From Novosphingobium sp. FKTRR1 (GTDB taxonomy: Bacteria; Pseudomonadota; Alphaproteobacteria; Sphingomonadales; Sphingomonadaceae): 64,000 nucleotides of DNA. This document shows positions 46,110-53,571 of the stretch, one piece after another (within the stretch, counting starts at the first letter, position 1; each line of letters opens with the position of its first letter). The notes under the pieces are model-generated. The model saw only the letters and a list, made by a program, of their open reading frames with translations, did no database searches and was not told the DNA's origin. The position numbers and the translations under genes were made by a program. The stretch spans positions 357,320 to 421,319 of the forward strand of contig NZ_JAIZDA010000002.1 of assembly GCF_020404405.1 (NCBI RefSeq), in the 5' to 3' direction.

Positions 46110-46985
46110 TCAGTCGAGCCCAAGCAAGGCCCGAGCCTGACGCAAGTGCGGCTGGTCGATCATCCGCCCGTCGATCTGTAGCGTGCCAACATCAGGATTT
46201 GCCGCAAATGCCGCCACGATCGCCTGTGCGTGCGCCAATTCGGCAGCGGTCGGGGCAAATGCGGCATTGATTATCGGTACTTGGCCCGGATGGATGGCTA
46301 GCATGCCGGAAAACCCATCGGCGCGAGCGGCTTCGGCGGCAGCTTTGAGCCCCGCTTCGTCGCGAAAATCGGCGTGGAGGGTGTCGATCGCGGCAACCCC
46401 CAGCGCATGGGCGGCGAGCAGGGTCTGCGCGCGGACGAAACGGAAGGCATCGGTCCACTGCCCGACACCATCGCGTTTCCGGCTGGCGGCGAGTTCGGCG
46501 GACAGATCCTCAGCCCCCCAGGTCAGTCCGCGCAAGCGGGGGAGGTCGCGGGTCAGGTAGGTCGGGATGGTGAGCGCGGCACGCGGCGTTTCGCTGACCA
46601 GCGGCAGCAAGCCGATCTGGCCGACGGGCAGTCCGTGCCGGGCTTCGAATGCGGCAATGCTGTCGCTGACCAAGGCCACTTCGTCCGGGCCGGCAGCCTT
46701 GGGCAGCATGATCCCGTCCGGTGCCGTGGCCACGATGACCGCCAGATCATCGTGCCACAAACCTGTGTCGACGGCGTTGATCCGCACCCACAAGGATGCG
46801 GTGCCGGCGCGGCGCGGGACCGTGCCAAGCCACTGTGCGGTCAAGGCTCTGGCGGCTGGCTTTGATGCCAGCGCGATGGCATCTTCCAGATCGATGATCA
46901 GTGCATCTGCACCCGTCCCCGGTGCCTTGGCGAGCTTTTTCTCGCTGTCACCGGGGACGAACAGCCATGAGCGCAAAGTGGTCAT
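46110..46985 (-). CDS. HpcH/HpaI-type CoA ester lyase
   Basis: A 291-residue TIM-barrel lyase of the citrate-lyase beta/malyl-CoA lyase family. Conserved segments are RSWLFVPGDSEKKLAKA, IIDLEDAIA (metal Asp/Glu), VRINAVDT and AIDTLHADFRDEAGLKAA. The substrate is unknown (citramalyl-, malyl- or beta-methylmalyl-CoA). It lies 15 bp after the Old Yellow Enzyme gene on the same strand. Confidence 0.9.
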   Translation of the reverse strand: MTTLRSWLFVPGDSEKKLAKAPGTGADALIIDLEDAIALASKPAARALTAQWLGTVPRRAGTASLWVRINAVDTGLWHDDLAVIVATAPDGIMLPKAAGPDEVALVSDSIAAFEARHGLPVGQIGLLPLVSETPRAALTIPTYLTRDLPRLRGLTWGAEDLSAELAASRKRDGVGQWTDAFRFVRAQTLLAAHALGVAAIDTLHADFRDEAGLKAAAEAARADGFSGMLAIHPGQVPIINAAFAPTAAELAHAQAIVAAFAANPDVGTLQIDGRMIDQPHLRQARALLGLD

Positions 46986-47000
46986 CGGTAGAACCTGACG

Positions 47001-48104
47001 TCAGGCCGCTTCGGTTTCTTCGGCCAGCGTCGGATAGTCGGTGTAACCGGCTTCACCGGGGAAGTACCAGGTTTGCGGGACGCCCTTGTTCGGGTTCCAG
47101 TGGGCGCCAGTCGCGATGCGATCGACCAGATCGGGGTTGGAGATGAACGGACGGCCAAAGCTGATCGCGTCGGCCCGGCCCGAAGCGACGTCGGCGGCGG
47201 CCTGATCGGCGTTGTAGTCGCTGTTGAGCACCAGCGGCCCGGTGTAGATCGAGCGGATCAGCGCATCCTGCTGGGGCACGTCGGTGTTGCCGAAAGTGCC
47301 GTTGGGTCCGGGCTGGCGCAGTTCGACGAAGCCCAGTTGCAGCGCCTGCAGGACGCGTGCGGCTTCTCCAAACACGGCTGCCGGGTTGCTGTCGTCGGCG
47401 CCCTGCGAATCGCCGTTGGGTGACAGGCGAACCGAAACCGGGCCGGTGCCCCATACTTCGATCAGGCGTTCGAGCACTTCACGCAACAGCCGAACGCGGT
47501 TTTCCGGGCTGCCGCCATAGATGTCGTCGCGCAAGTTGGTCGAATCGCGCAGGAACTGATCGATCAGATAACCGTTGGCACCGTGCAGTTGCACCCCGTC
47601 GAACCCGGCCTTCTTGGCATTCTGTGCGGCGTGGCCATAGTCGTCCACCAGCCGCGGCATTTCGTCGAGCCGCAGCGGACGCGCTTGCTCGTACGGCTTG
47701 GTGCCTTCGGGCGTGTGCGCATGGCCGGGCGCGGTGGTGGCCGATGCCGAGACCGGCGGCTGTCCACCGAGGAAATAAGGGTGGACGATGCGGCCCATGT
47801 GCCAAAGCTGCAGCACGATGCGGCCACCAGCCTGATGGACGGCCTCGGTCACCGGCTTCCACGCCTCGACCTGTTCATCGGTCCAGATACCAGGCGCGCT
47901 GGGCCAGCCGTGGCCTTCGGGGCTGATCGCGGTGGCTTCGCTGATCAGCAGGCCGGCGCTGGCGCGCTGGCGATAGTAGGTTTGCATGATTGCGGTGGGA
48001 ACGCCGCCAGCAGTGGCCCGGCCGCGGGTGAGCGGGGCCATCAGAATGCGATTGGGCGCGTGAATGGAACCAAGGTCGATCGGGTCAAACAGGGTGGTGG
48101 GCAT
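47001..48104 (-). CDS. Alkene reductase, Old Yellow Enzyme family
   Basis: A 367-residue FMN TIM-barrel ene-reductase (NemA-like) that reduces activated C=C bonds or nitro compounds. The N-terminus LFDPIDLGSIHAPNRILMAP, FDGVQLHGANGYLIDQFLRD trimmed around residues 175-194, NLRDDIYGGSPENRVRLL and the C-terminal SFGRPFISNPDL are diagnostic. ATG 48104 has AGGA about 10 nt upstream. It is divergent from the DMT exporter. Confidence 0.95.
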   Translation of the reverse strand: MPTTLFDPIDLGSIHAPNRILMAPLTRGRATAGGVPTAIMQTYYRQRASAGLLISEATAISPEGHGWPSAPGIWTDEQVEAWKPVTEAVHQAGGRIVLQLWHMGRIVHPYFLGGQPPVSASATTAPGHAHTPEGTKPYEQARPLRLDEMPRLVDDYGHAAQNAKKAGFDGVQLHGANGYLIDQFLRDSTNLRDDIYGGSPENRVRLLREVLERLIEVWGTGPVSVRLSPNGDSQGADDSNPAAVFGEAARVLQALQLGFVELRQPGPNGTFGNTDVPQQDALIRSIYTGPLVLNSDYNADQAAADVASGRADAISFGRPFISNPDLVDRIATGAHWNPNKGVPQTWYFPGEAGYTDYPTLAEETEAA

Positions 48105-48209
48105 GGACAATATCCTGTCAGAAGTGGCAAGGGCCCGAATGCGGGGCGGCACGATTGCCGACACAGCCTCGGTTTCCTTTTGCAACTTGATTAGGCTGCG
48201 ATCTCCGCG

Positions 48210-49109
48210 ATGACAACCGCCCCCCAGGTGAGAAAAACTTCCCGCCCGCACACCTCGCATTTGCTGGCGCTGCTGGGCGGCAATCTGGCCTTGTCCGTTG
48301 GCCCTACCTTCGTGCGAATGGCCGACAGTGGACCGGTTTCGGCCGCGTTCTGGCGGGTGATCCTTGCCCTGCCGCTGCTGGCGCTGCTGGCGCGCTTTAA
48401 CCGCCAGAGGCTGACCGGGATCGCCTGGAAACCGCTGGCCGCGGTGGTGCTGGCGGGCATGCTGTTCTCGCTCGATCTGGCCTCGTGGCACATCGGGATC
48501 GAGCGGACCAAACTGGGCAACGCCTCGCTGTTCGGCAATTCGACCAGCCTGATGCTGATGGTGTGGGGCGTGATCATGGCCCGGCGATGGCCGCGCATGA
48601 CCGAGACGGCAGCCATCGCGCTGGCGCTGGCTGGTTCTGCGGTGCTGATGGGGCGCTCGCTGGAAATCGGCGCCAAGACGCTGGCGGGCGACCTGTTCTG
48701 CGTCCTTGCCGGCCTGTTCTATTTCTTCTTCCTGCTGCTGATCCAGCGCGCGCGTGGTGCGATGGGGCCGTGGGCGCAACTGTTCCATTCGAGCTGGGCC
48801 AGCGCGCCCATCCTTGTGATTGTCGCACTGGCGATGGGCGAACCCTTTTGGCCGCACGTCTGGTGGCCTCTGCTGGCGCTGGCGCTGGGCAGTCAGGTGA
48901 TCGGCACCGGCTTGCTGTTCTATGCGCTTGGCCGGTTTTCGTCGTTGGTGGTGGGGCTTGGCCTGTTATCGCAACCGGCGGTGGCGACATTGCTCGGCTG
49001 GCTGGCATTCGGTGAGCGGATCGGCTGGCTCGATGCCGCAGGCATGGTCTGCGTCGGCGCGGCGCTGGTCCTGGCGGTTGCCGGAGAAGGGCGCGCGGCC
49101 AAGTCCTGA
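48210..49109 (+). CDS. DMT family (EamA) transporter
   Basis: A 299-residue inner-membrane exporter with about ten helices in two EamA repeats. The first repeat holds SVGPTFVRMADSGPVSAAFWRV trimmed near residues 29-50, and the second ends in WLAFGERIGWLDAAGMVCVG (trimmed), as in drug/metabolite transporters. Substrate unknown. It stands alone, divergent from the reductase gene and convergent with nadA. Confidence 0.9.
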   Translation: MTTAPQVRKTSRPHTSHLLALLGGNLALSVGPTFVRMADSGPVSAAFWRVILALPLLALLARFNRQRLTGIAWKPLAAVVLAGMLFSLDLASWHIGIERTKLGNASLFGNSTSLMLMVWGVIMARRWPRMTETAAIALALAGSAVLMGRSLEIGAKTLAGDLFCVLAGLFYFFFLLLIQRARGAMGPWAQLFHSSWASAPILVIVALAMGEPFWPHVWWPLLALALGSQVIGTGLLFYALGRFSSLVVGLGLLSQPAVATLLGWLAFGERIGWLDAAGMVCVGAALVLAVAGEGRAAKS

Positions 49110-49141
49110 TCGACGCGCCCCCCCCTTTTGGTCTTGAGCGG

Positions 49142-50128
49142 TCAGCGCGCTCCCAGATCGCCCAGCCCGACGGTGCCGCTGGCCAGCGCCAGCATGGCAT
49201 CGAGGCTCTTCTTGGCGGCAAGGCGCAGCGGTTCCTCGATCTCGATGCGCGGGGTCAGGTCGCGCAACGCAAGATAGAGCTTTTCGAGCGTGTTGAGCGC
49301 CATGTAGGGGCAGATGTTGCAGTTGCAGTTGCCGTCGGCTCCGGGCGCACCGATGAAGGTCTTGTGCGGCATCGCCAGTTCCATCTGGTGAATGATGTGT
49401 GGCTCGGTGGCCACGATCAGCGTGTCGCCGGGCATGTCCTTGGCGTACGTGAGGATGCCGCTGGTCGATCCCACATAGTCGGCGTGATCGATGATGTTCG
49501 GCGGGCATTCGGGGTGCGCGGCAACCGGCGCGCCGGGGTGCAGCGCCTTGAGCTTGAGCAGCTCGGTTTCGCTGAATGCCTCGTGCACGATGCACACGCC
49601 CGGCCACAGCAGCATGTCGCGCCCGAACTTGCGGTTGAGATAGCCGCCAAGGTGCCGGTCCGGGCCGAAGATGATCTTCTGTTCGGGCGGGATCTGCGCC
49701 AGGATCGTCTCGGCGCTCGATGACGTCACGATCACGTCCGACAGGGCTTTCACTTCGGTCGAACAGTTGATGTAGGTCAGCGCGATGTGGTCGGGGTGCG
49801 CTTCGCGGAATGCCTTGAACTTGTCGGGCGGGCACGAATCCTCAAGGCTGCACCCGGCATCCATGTCGGGCAGGATCACCGTCTTTTGCGGGCTGAGAAT
49901 CTTGGCGGTATCGGCCATGAACTTGACCCCGCAAAATGCGATGACGTCGGCGTCGGTAGCTGCCGCCTTGCGCGAAAGTTCCAGCGAATCGCCGACGAAA
50001 TCGGCCAGATCCTGAATCTCGGGGCGTTGATAGTAATGCGCCAGAATGACCGCGTTCCGCTCCTTGCGCAGGCGGTCGATCTCGGCGCGCAAATCGAGGC
50101 CGGACAGGTTCAGGGGCTGGGCGGTCAT
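49142..50128 (-). CDS. nadA: Quinolinate synthase NadA
   Basis: A 328-residue [4Fe-4S] enzyme condensing iminoaspartate and DHAP to quinolinate for NAD synthesis. Conserved ILAHYYQRPEIQDLADFVGD (trimmed), VIAFCGVKFMADTAKIL, YINCSTEVKALSDVIVTSS and NCNCNICPYMALNTLEKL carry the cluster cysteines. ATG 50128 has GGAGA about 7 nt upstream. nadB and nadC are not in the window. Confidence 0.96.
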   Translation of the reverse strand: MTAQPLNLSGLDLRAEIDRLRKERNAVILAHYYQRPEIQDLADFVGDSLELSRKAAATDADVIAFCGVKFMADTAKILSPQKTVILPDMDAGCSLEDSCPPDKFKAFREAHPDHIALTYINCSTEVKALSDVIVTSSSAETILAQIPPEQKIIFGPDRHLGGYLNRKFGRDMLLWPGVCIVHEAFSETELLKLKALHPGAPVAAHPECPPNIIDHADYVGSTSGILTYAKDMPGDTLIVATEPHIIHQMELAMPHKTFIGAPGADGNCNCNICPYMALNTLEKLYLALRDLTPRIEIEEPLRLAAKKSLDAMLALASGTVGLGDLGAR

Positions 50129-50293
50129 GTGGAATCTCCAACGGGCGATGGCCGGCAGTGCGGGATTCGAACCGGCTTGTCCGCCCAGCGACTTAGGGAC
50201 GCGGCCCGCTCGCGGCAAGAGCGTCGGCAGGGCGATGCCGACGTGAGTGCAGGCCGCATGATCGCCGTGATGCCGGCGATGAAGCCAGGTCCG

Positions 50294-50989
50294 TCAGTGT
50301 GCGGCCGGTTCCCCGTCGAAAACCACCACGATCCTGGCCGCTGGAAAGCCTGCCATTTTCAAGGGCCCGGCGATATTGGCTGCCACCGCTTCGCGCGCCG
50401 CCGCACGGGCAAGATCGAGCAAAGCGCCATTGCGGGCCTGCTCCACCGCGATGCGCTCGGCCAGCCGCGTGTTCTCGCGGGTCAGCGTCTCCTGCGCTGT
50501 CCGGGTGATCCACACCCCTTCGCGCAAATACTGCGCGCGGGCCTCGTCCAGGTTGGGCTGGCCGATCATCAGTTGCGGCAGGCGCACCGACAGCGTTTGC
50601 GCCGACGCGTTCCACGTCATGCGGTCGCGCCCGATCTTGCCGAGGTCGATTGCGTAATCGACGCGCGCCGGAATGACCGCCACCTGCCGCGACCTGACCA
50701 AACCGAAGAGTTGCGAATTGTCGCTGGACACCACTGGCACCAACTGTGCGCTGAATACGGTCAGCCGGTCCTGCTTCTCGAACGCAACCAGTCCGACCGC
50801 CAGCGGGTCGACTGGGGCAGGGGGGCGCACCAGCAACCAGCCGAGCCAGACTGCCGCGCCCAGTGCCAGCGCGAACAAGGTCCATGGCAGGATTGCGGCT
50901 CGGCGGCGCGGCGCGGGTGTCGCTGCCATGCCGAACCGGTCCTTGCCAGAAGGAGCAGCCGGTTGGGGGGTCAGTTCAGGATCGTCCAT
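50294..50989 (-). CDS. DUF4230 domain membrane-anchored protein
   Basis: A 231-residue protein with a single N-terminal membrane helix (about 32-54, AILPWTLFALALGAAVWLGW trimmed) and an extracytoplasmic DUF4230 domain (FSAQLVPVVSSDNSQLFG, VIPARVDYAIDLGKIGRDR trimmed). Function unknown. It overlaps the hydrolase gene by 19 bp, so they probably share a transcript. Confidence 0.85.
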   Translation of the reverse strand: MDDPELTPQPAAPSGKDRFGMAATPAPRRRAAILPWTLFALALGAAVWLGWLLVRPPAPVDPLAVGLVAFEKQDRLTVFSAQLVPVVSSDNSQLFGLVRSRQVAVIPARVDYAIDLGKIGRDRMTWNASAQTLSVRLPQLMIGQPNLDEARAQYLREGVWITRTAQETLTRENTRLAERIAVEQARNGALLDLARAAAREAVAANIAGPLKMAGFPAARIVVVFDGEPAAH

Positions 50990-51900
50990 GTCTGTGCGTT
51001 ACGCGCGACGCGGCCCTTCTGTTCCAGATCGACAAGGTGGGCCAGCACCGATCGGCCCGCAGCGCCTTGCAGACGCTCGTCCAACCCTTTGTACATTGCC
51101 GCGACGAAATCCGGTATCGACCGCGCACCGCCCTCAAGCAGCGTGACTATCTGGCGTTCGCGCTGGCGGCGGTGGCCGATCATGCCGCGCACCAGTTGGC
51201 GCGGATTGTTGATTTGTGGGCCATGCGCGGGATAATAGACCCGGTCTTCGCGGTCATAGAGCTTTTGCAGACTGGTCATGTAAGCGGCCATGTCGCCGTC
51301 GGGGGGCGATACGACGCTGGTTGACCAGCCCATCACGTGGTCGCCGGTGAACAATGCGCCACTTTCGGACAGCGCAAGGCACAAATGGTTGCTGGTGTGA
51401 CCGGGTGTTGCCACCGCCTCTATCGTCCAGCCGCTGCCGGTGATGCGCTCGCCATCGAGCAGCACGCGGTCTGGCGCATATTCGGGGTCGAACGCGGCAT
51501 CGGCGCGCGGGCCGCTGTCGTCGAGCACGAGCGGCGCGCAACCGATGATCGGCGCTCCGGTCATCGCCCGCAGCGGGCGAGAGGCGGGGCTGTGGTCACG
51601 ATGGGTGTGGGTGCACACGATGGCCGCAATCCGCGCCGAGCCGACGGCAGCAAGGATCGCTTCGACATGGCCCGCGCCATTGGTGTCGGCATGGCCTGCC
51701 ACGCCGGTGTCAGCGGGGCCTGGATCGATCACCGCGACGTCGGGACCGTTGCCGACGATGTAGGTCTGCGTGCCGGTGAACGTGTAGGGCGAGGCGTTGG
51801 GCGCAAGCACCCGCCGCACCAAAGGTTCCAGCATGACCGAACGGCCGGTTGGCCAGGTCGCCGGATCGTGCGGGTCTTCCGCGGGGATGGTATGCTCCAT
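50971..51900 (-). CDS. Metallo-beta-lactamase-fold hydrolase
   Basis: A 309-residue MBL-fold hydrolase with the metal motif THTHRDHSPAS and later His ligands (ATPGHTSNHLCL, FTGDHVMGW). A C-terminal winged-helix-like segment resembles LACTB2-type members. The substrate is unknown. ATG 51900 (MEHTIPAEDPHD) is chosen; the upstream extension is not conserved. It overlaps the DUF4230 gene. Confidence 0.9.
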   Translation of the reverse strand: MEHTIPAEDPHDPATWPTGRSVMLEPLVRRVLAPNASPYTFTGTQTYIVGNGPDVAVIDPGPADTGVAGHADTNGAGHVEAILAAVGSARIAAIVCTHTHRDHSPASRPLRAMTGAPIIGCAPLVLDDSGPRADAAFDPEYAPDRVLLDGERITGSGWTIEAVATPGHTSNHLCLALSESGALFTGDHVMGWSTSVVSPPDGDMAAYMTSLQKLYDREDRVYYPAHGPQINNPRQLVRGMIGHRRQRERQIVTLLEGGARSIPDFVAAMYKGLDERLQGAAGRSVLAHLVDLEQKGRVARNAQTWTILN

Positions 51901-51972
51901 GAACAGACCTATGGGGACGCGTTGGGCGGAGTGCAAGAATGCGGGCACCTGACTCTTCACGGCTGCTACGCA

Positions 51973-52506
51973 TTATCGGGCGATCGCTTCGCCCCCCATG
52001 TCGACTGGTGGTTCATTTAGCCGCACGCGCAAGCGTTCCTGCAAGCGCTCGATCGCCGAAAGCACGGGCTGGGGGGCTGCGCGCCAGGCCAGGTCAAGGC
52101 GCTGAATCCGCTCGTAAAGCCGCTCGCTTTCGCGGACGAGCCCTTGCGCGTCATCGGGCAGGGTGGCCAGCGAATCCGGGTCGCTCAGTGGGAAATGCGC
52201 GATCATCCGACCATGGCGACGCAACTGCTGCTCGTTCAACTCTCCGGCAAAGAAGGCCCGGTGATTGAGCAGCCACGCCAGGCAATGCATGATCCGGGTG
52301 GTGGTGCGCAGGGCTTCGCAACTGGCTTGCACACGGACCAGCTCGGCTGCTGTGTCGCGCAAGTCGGCCATCGCCAGCGCGGCGCGTTCGGCATGCTCGG
52401 CCCGCAGTCGATCGAAGCTGTCGCGCACTTCATCGGCGAGCGTCAGTGCCTCGGCATAGAGCGCTTCGACAAGGCGCGGGTTGAGATCGGGCAGTGCGGA
52501 CACCAT
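51973..52506 (-). CDS. DUF1465 / RcdA-like protein
   Basis: A 177-residue helical protein of the DUF1465 family, whose Caulobacter member RcdA helps deliver CtrA to ClpXP. Family features are LNPRLVEALYAEALTLADEV at the start, CEALRTTTRIMHCLAWLLNH (trimmed) in the middle and a C-terminal LYERIQRLDLAW helix. ATG 52506 is used. A CtrA-degradation role is inferred from the family only. Confidence 0.75.
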   Translation of the reverse strand: MVSALPDLNPRLVEALYAEALTLADEVRDSFDRLRAEHAERAALAMADLRDTAAELVRVQASCEALRTTTRIMHCLAWLLNHRAFFAGELNEQQLRRHGRMIAHFPLSDPDSLATLPDDAQGLVRESERLYERIQRLDLAWRAAPQPVLSAIERLQERLRVRLNEPPVDMGGEAIAR

Positions 52507-52641
52507 GCCCGCATAGTCCTGTATCGAGGCTTGGCTCAACCGCCTGCGGCCCCGTATCTGGCTGCATATTGGCAGTGTACCGGAACGGAACGCGGCGCGG
52601 TTTTGCGCCAAGCCTGCCGGTGGCGAATCATCGATTTGATT

Positions 52642-52839
52642 TCAGGCGATAATGTCCGGGATGAGATAATCTTCCAGCATCGAGATCTGGTCCTTGAGCA
52701 GCAGCTTGCGCTTTTTCAGGCGGGCAATCTGCAACTGGTCATGTGCGCCGGCCAGGCTCAGGGCATCGATCGCCGCATCCAGATCGCGGTGTTCCAGGCG
52801 CAAGGTCGACAGCCGTTTGCGCATCTCGTCTTCAGTCAA
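52642..52839 (-). CDS. YdcH (DUF465) family small protein
   Basis: A 65-residue helical protein. It starts MTEDEMRKRLSTLRLEHRDL and has the conserved AHDQLQIARLKKRKLLLKDQ (trimmed) and ISMLEDYLIPD. TTG 52839 is chosen because AGGAG lies 8 nt upstream. Function unknown. A second YdcH gene lies divergently at 53106. Confidence 0.85.
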   Translation of the reverse strand: MTEDEMRKRLSTLRLEHRDLDAAIDALSLAGAHDQLQIARLKKRKLLLKDQISMLEDYLIPDIIA

Positions 52840-53105
52840 CCCGATCACTCCTGCGCAAACCCGAACCGGCCCATGGCGAATCAATTTCCGCACGAATCTA
52901 CGGTTTAACCCGCAGAGCCTGCTTTCCGACGTGGTTTGGCTTGCAAGATACGGCGAATGTGGGAGCATGACAACGCGTCGGCTCAGACCTTGTGCAGGCT
53001 TTTCCAGGTGAGTCGCGGCCAAACAGGCCGGAGCAGGCGCCATCCACGGCCGCGGAAATTCGTCCGCAGCTGGACGGGGGGACAATCCCGTAAGGAGGTA
53101 ACCGC
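52840..53105. promoter_or_regulatory. Divergent region between two YdcH genes
   Basis: 266 bp containing the starts of two opposed DUF465 genes. At 53090-53099 is a strong rightward ribosome site (AAGGAGGTAA). No convincing sigma-70 promoter boxes are seen. Confidence 0.4.
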
Positions 53106-53264
53106 ATGGAAACGTCGCATATCAGCGCATTGCAGACCAAGCACGCCGGACTCGAACGTCGTATTGAAGAGGAACTGGGCAGACCGTTTCCCGACGGTGG
53201 CCGACTGATGGAACTCAAGCGACGTAAGCTGCGAATCAAAGAGGAACTTTCCCGCTCGCACTGA
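53106..53264 (+). CDS. Second YdcH (DUF465) family small protein
   Basis: A 52-residue protein, METSHISALQTKHAGLERRI (trimmed) to KLRIKEELSRSH. It has the DUF465 pattern of an amphipathic N-terminal helix, a short turn and a basic helix ending LKRRKLRIKEE. The ATG has an almost perfect ribosome site (AAGGAGGTAA, 6 nt spacing), the strongest in this stretch. Function unknown. Divergent from the longer YdcH gene. Confidence 0.85.
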   Translation: METSHISALQTKHAGLERRIEEELGRPFPDGGRLMELKRRKLRIKEELSRSH

Positions 53265-53571
53265 TGACGTTTCCACGGGGATCCTTGTGAGGGTTCCCGG
53301 CAATACTTGATACGCGTGGACTTGATACACGTGGCGTGATTTCGGCAATCTGGTTTCAGGTGGCCTGTTTCAGGTTCCCGAAATCCAGTCTTCGCCAGAC
53401 GGCCCGGTCCGGTAGCTCCGTGCTGGGCCGTTTGCCTGTTTCCGGCTGGCGCTATCACCCGCGAACATCGGCAGCGGTTACGACCATCTTGGATCAATCC
53501 GCCATCAAGGACAGGACAACATGGCATGGCAGCGTTTGCAAACGGTCCGCCTTGCGCTAGGCGATTGAACC
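53265..53571. other. Upstream region of ptsP, with a 15-bp tandem duplication
   Basis: 307 bp without a convincing gene. At 53305-53334 there is a tandem 15-bp repeat (ACTTGATACRCGTGG twice). A GTTTCAGGT pair lies near 53350-53375. The ptsP promoter should be in this region but I cannot define it. Confidence 0.5.

Noticed and set aside
53320..53340. CACGTGG near 53330 and at 37426 as further parS sites
   Set aside because: They share only the central CACGTG hexamer and lack the flanking TTC/GAA arms.
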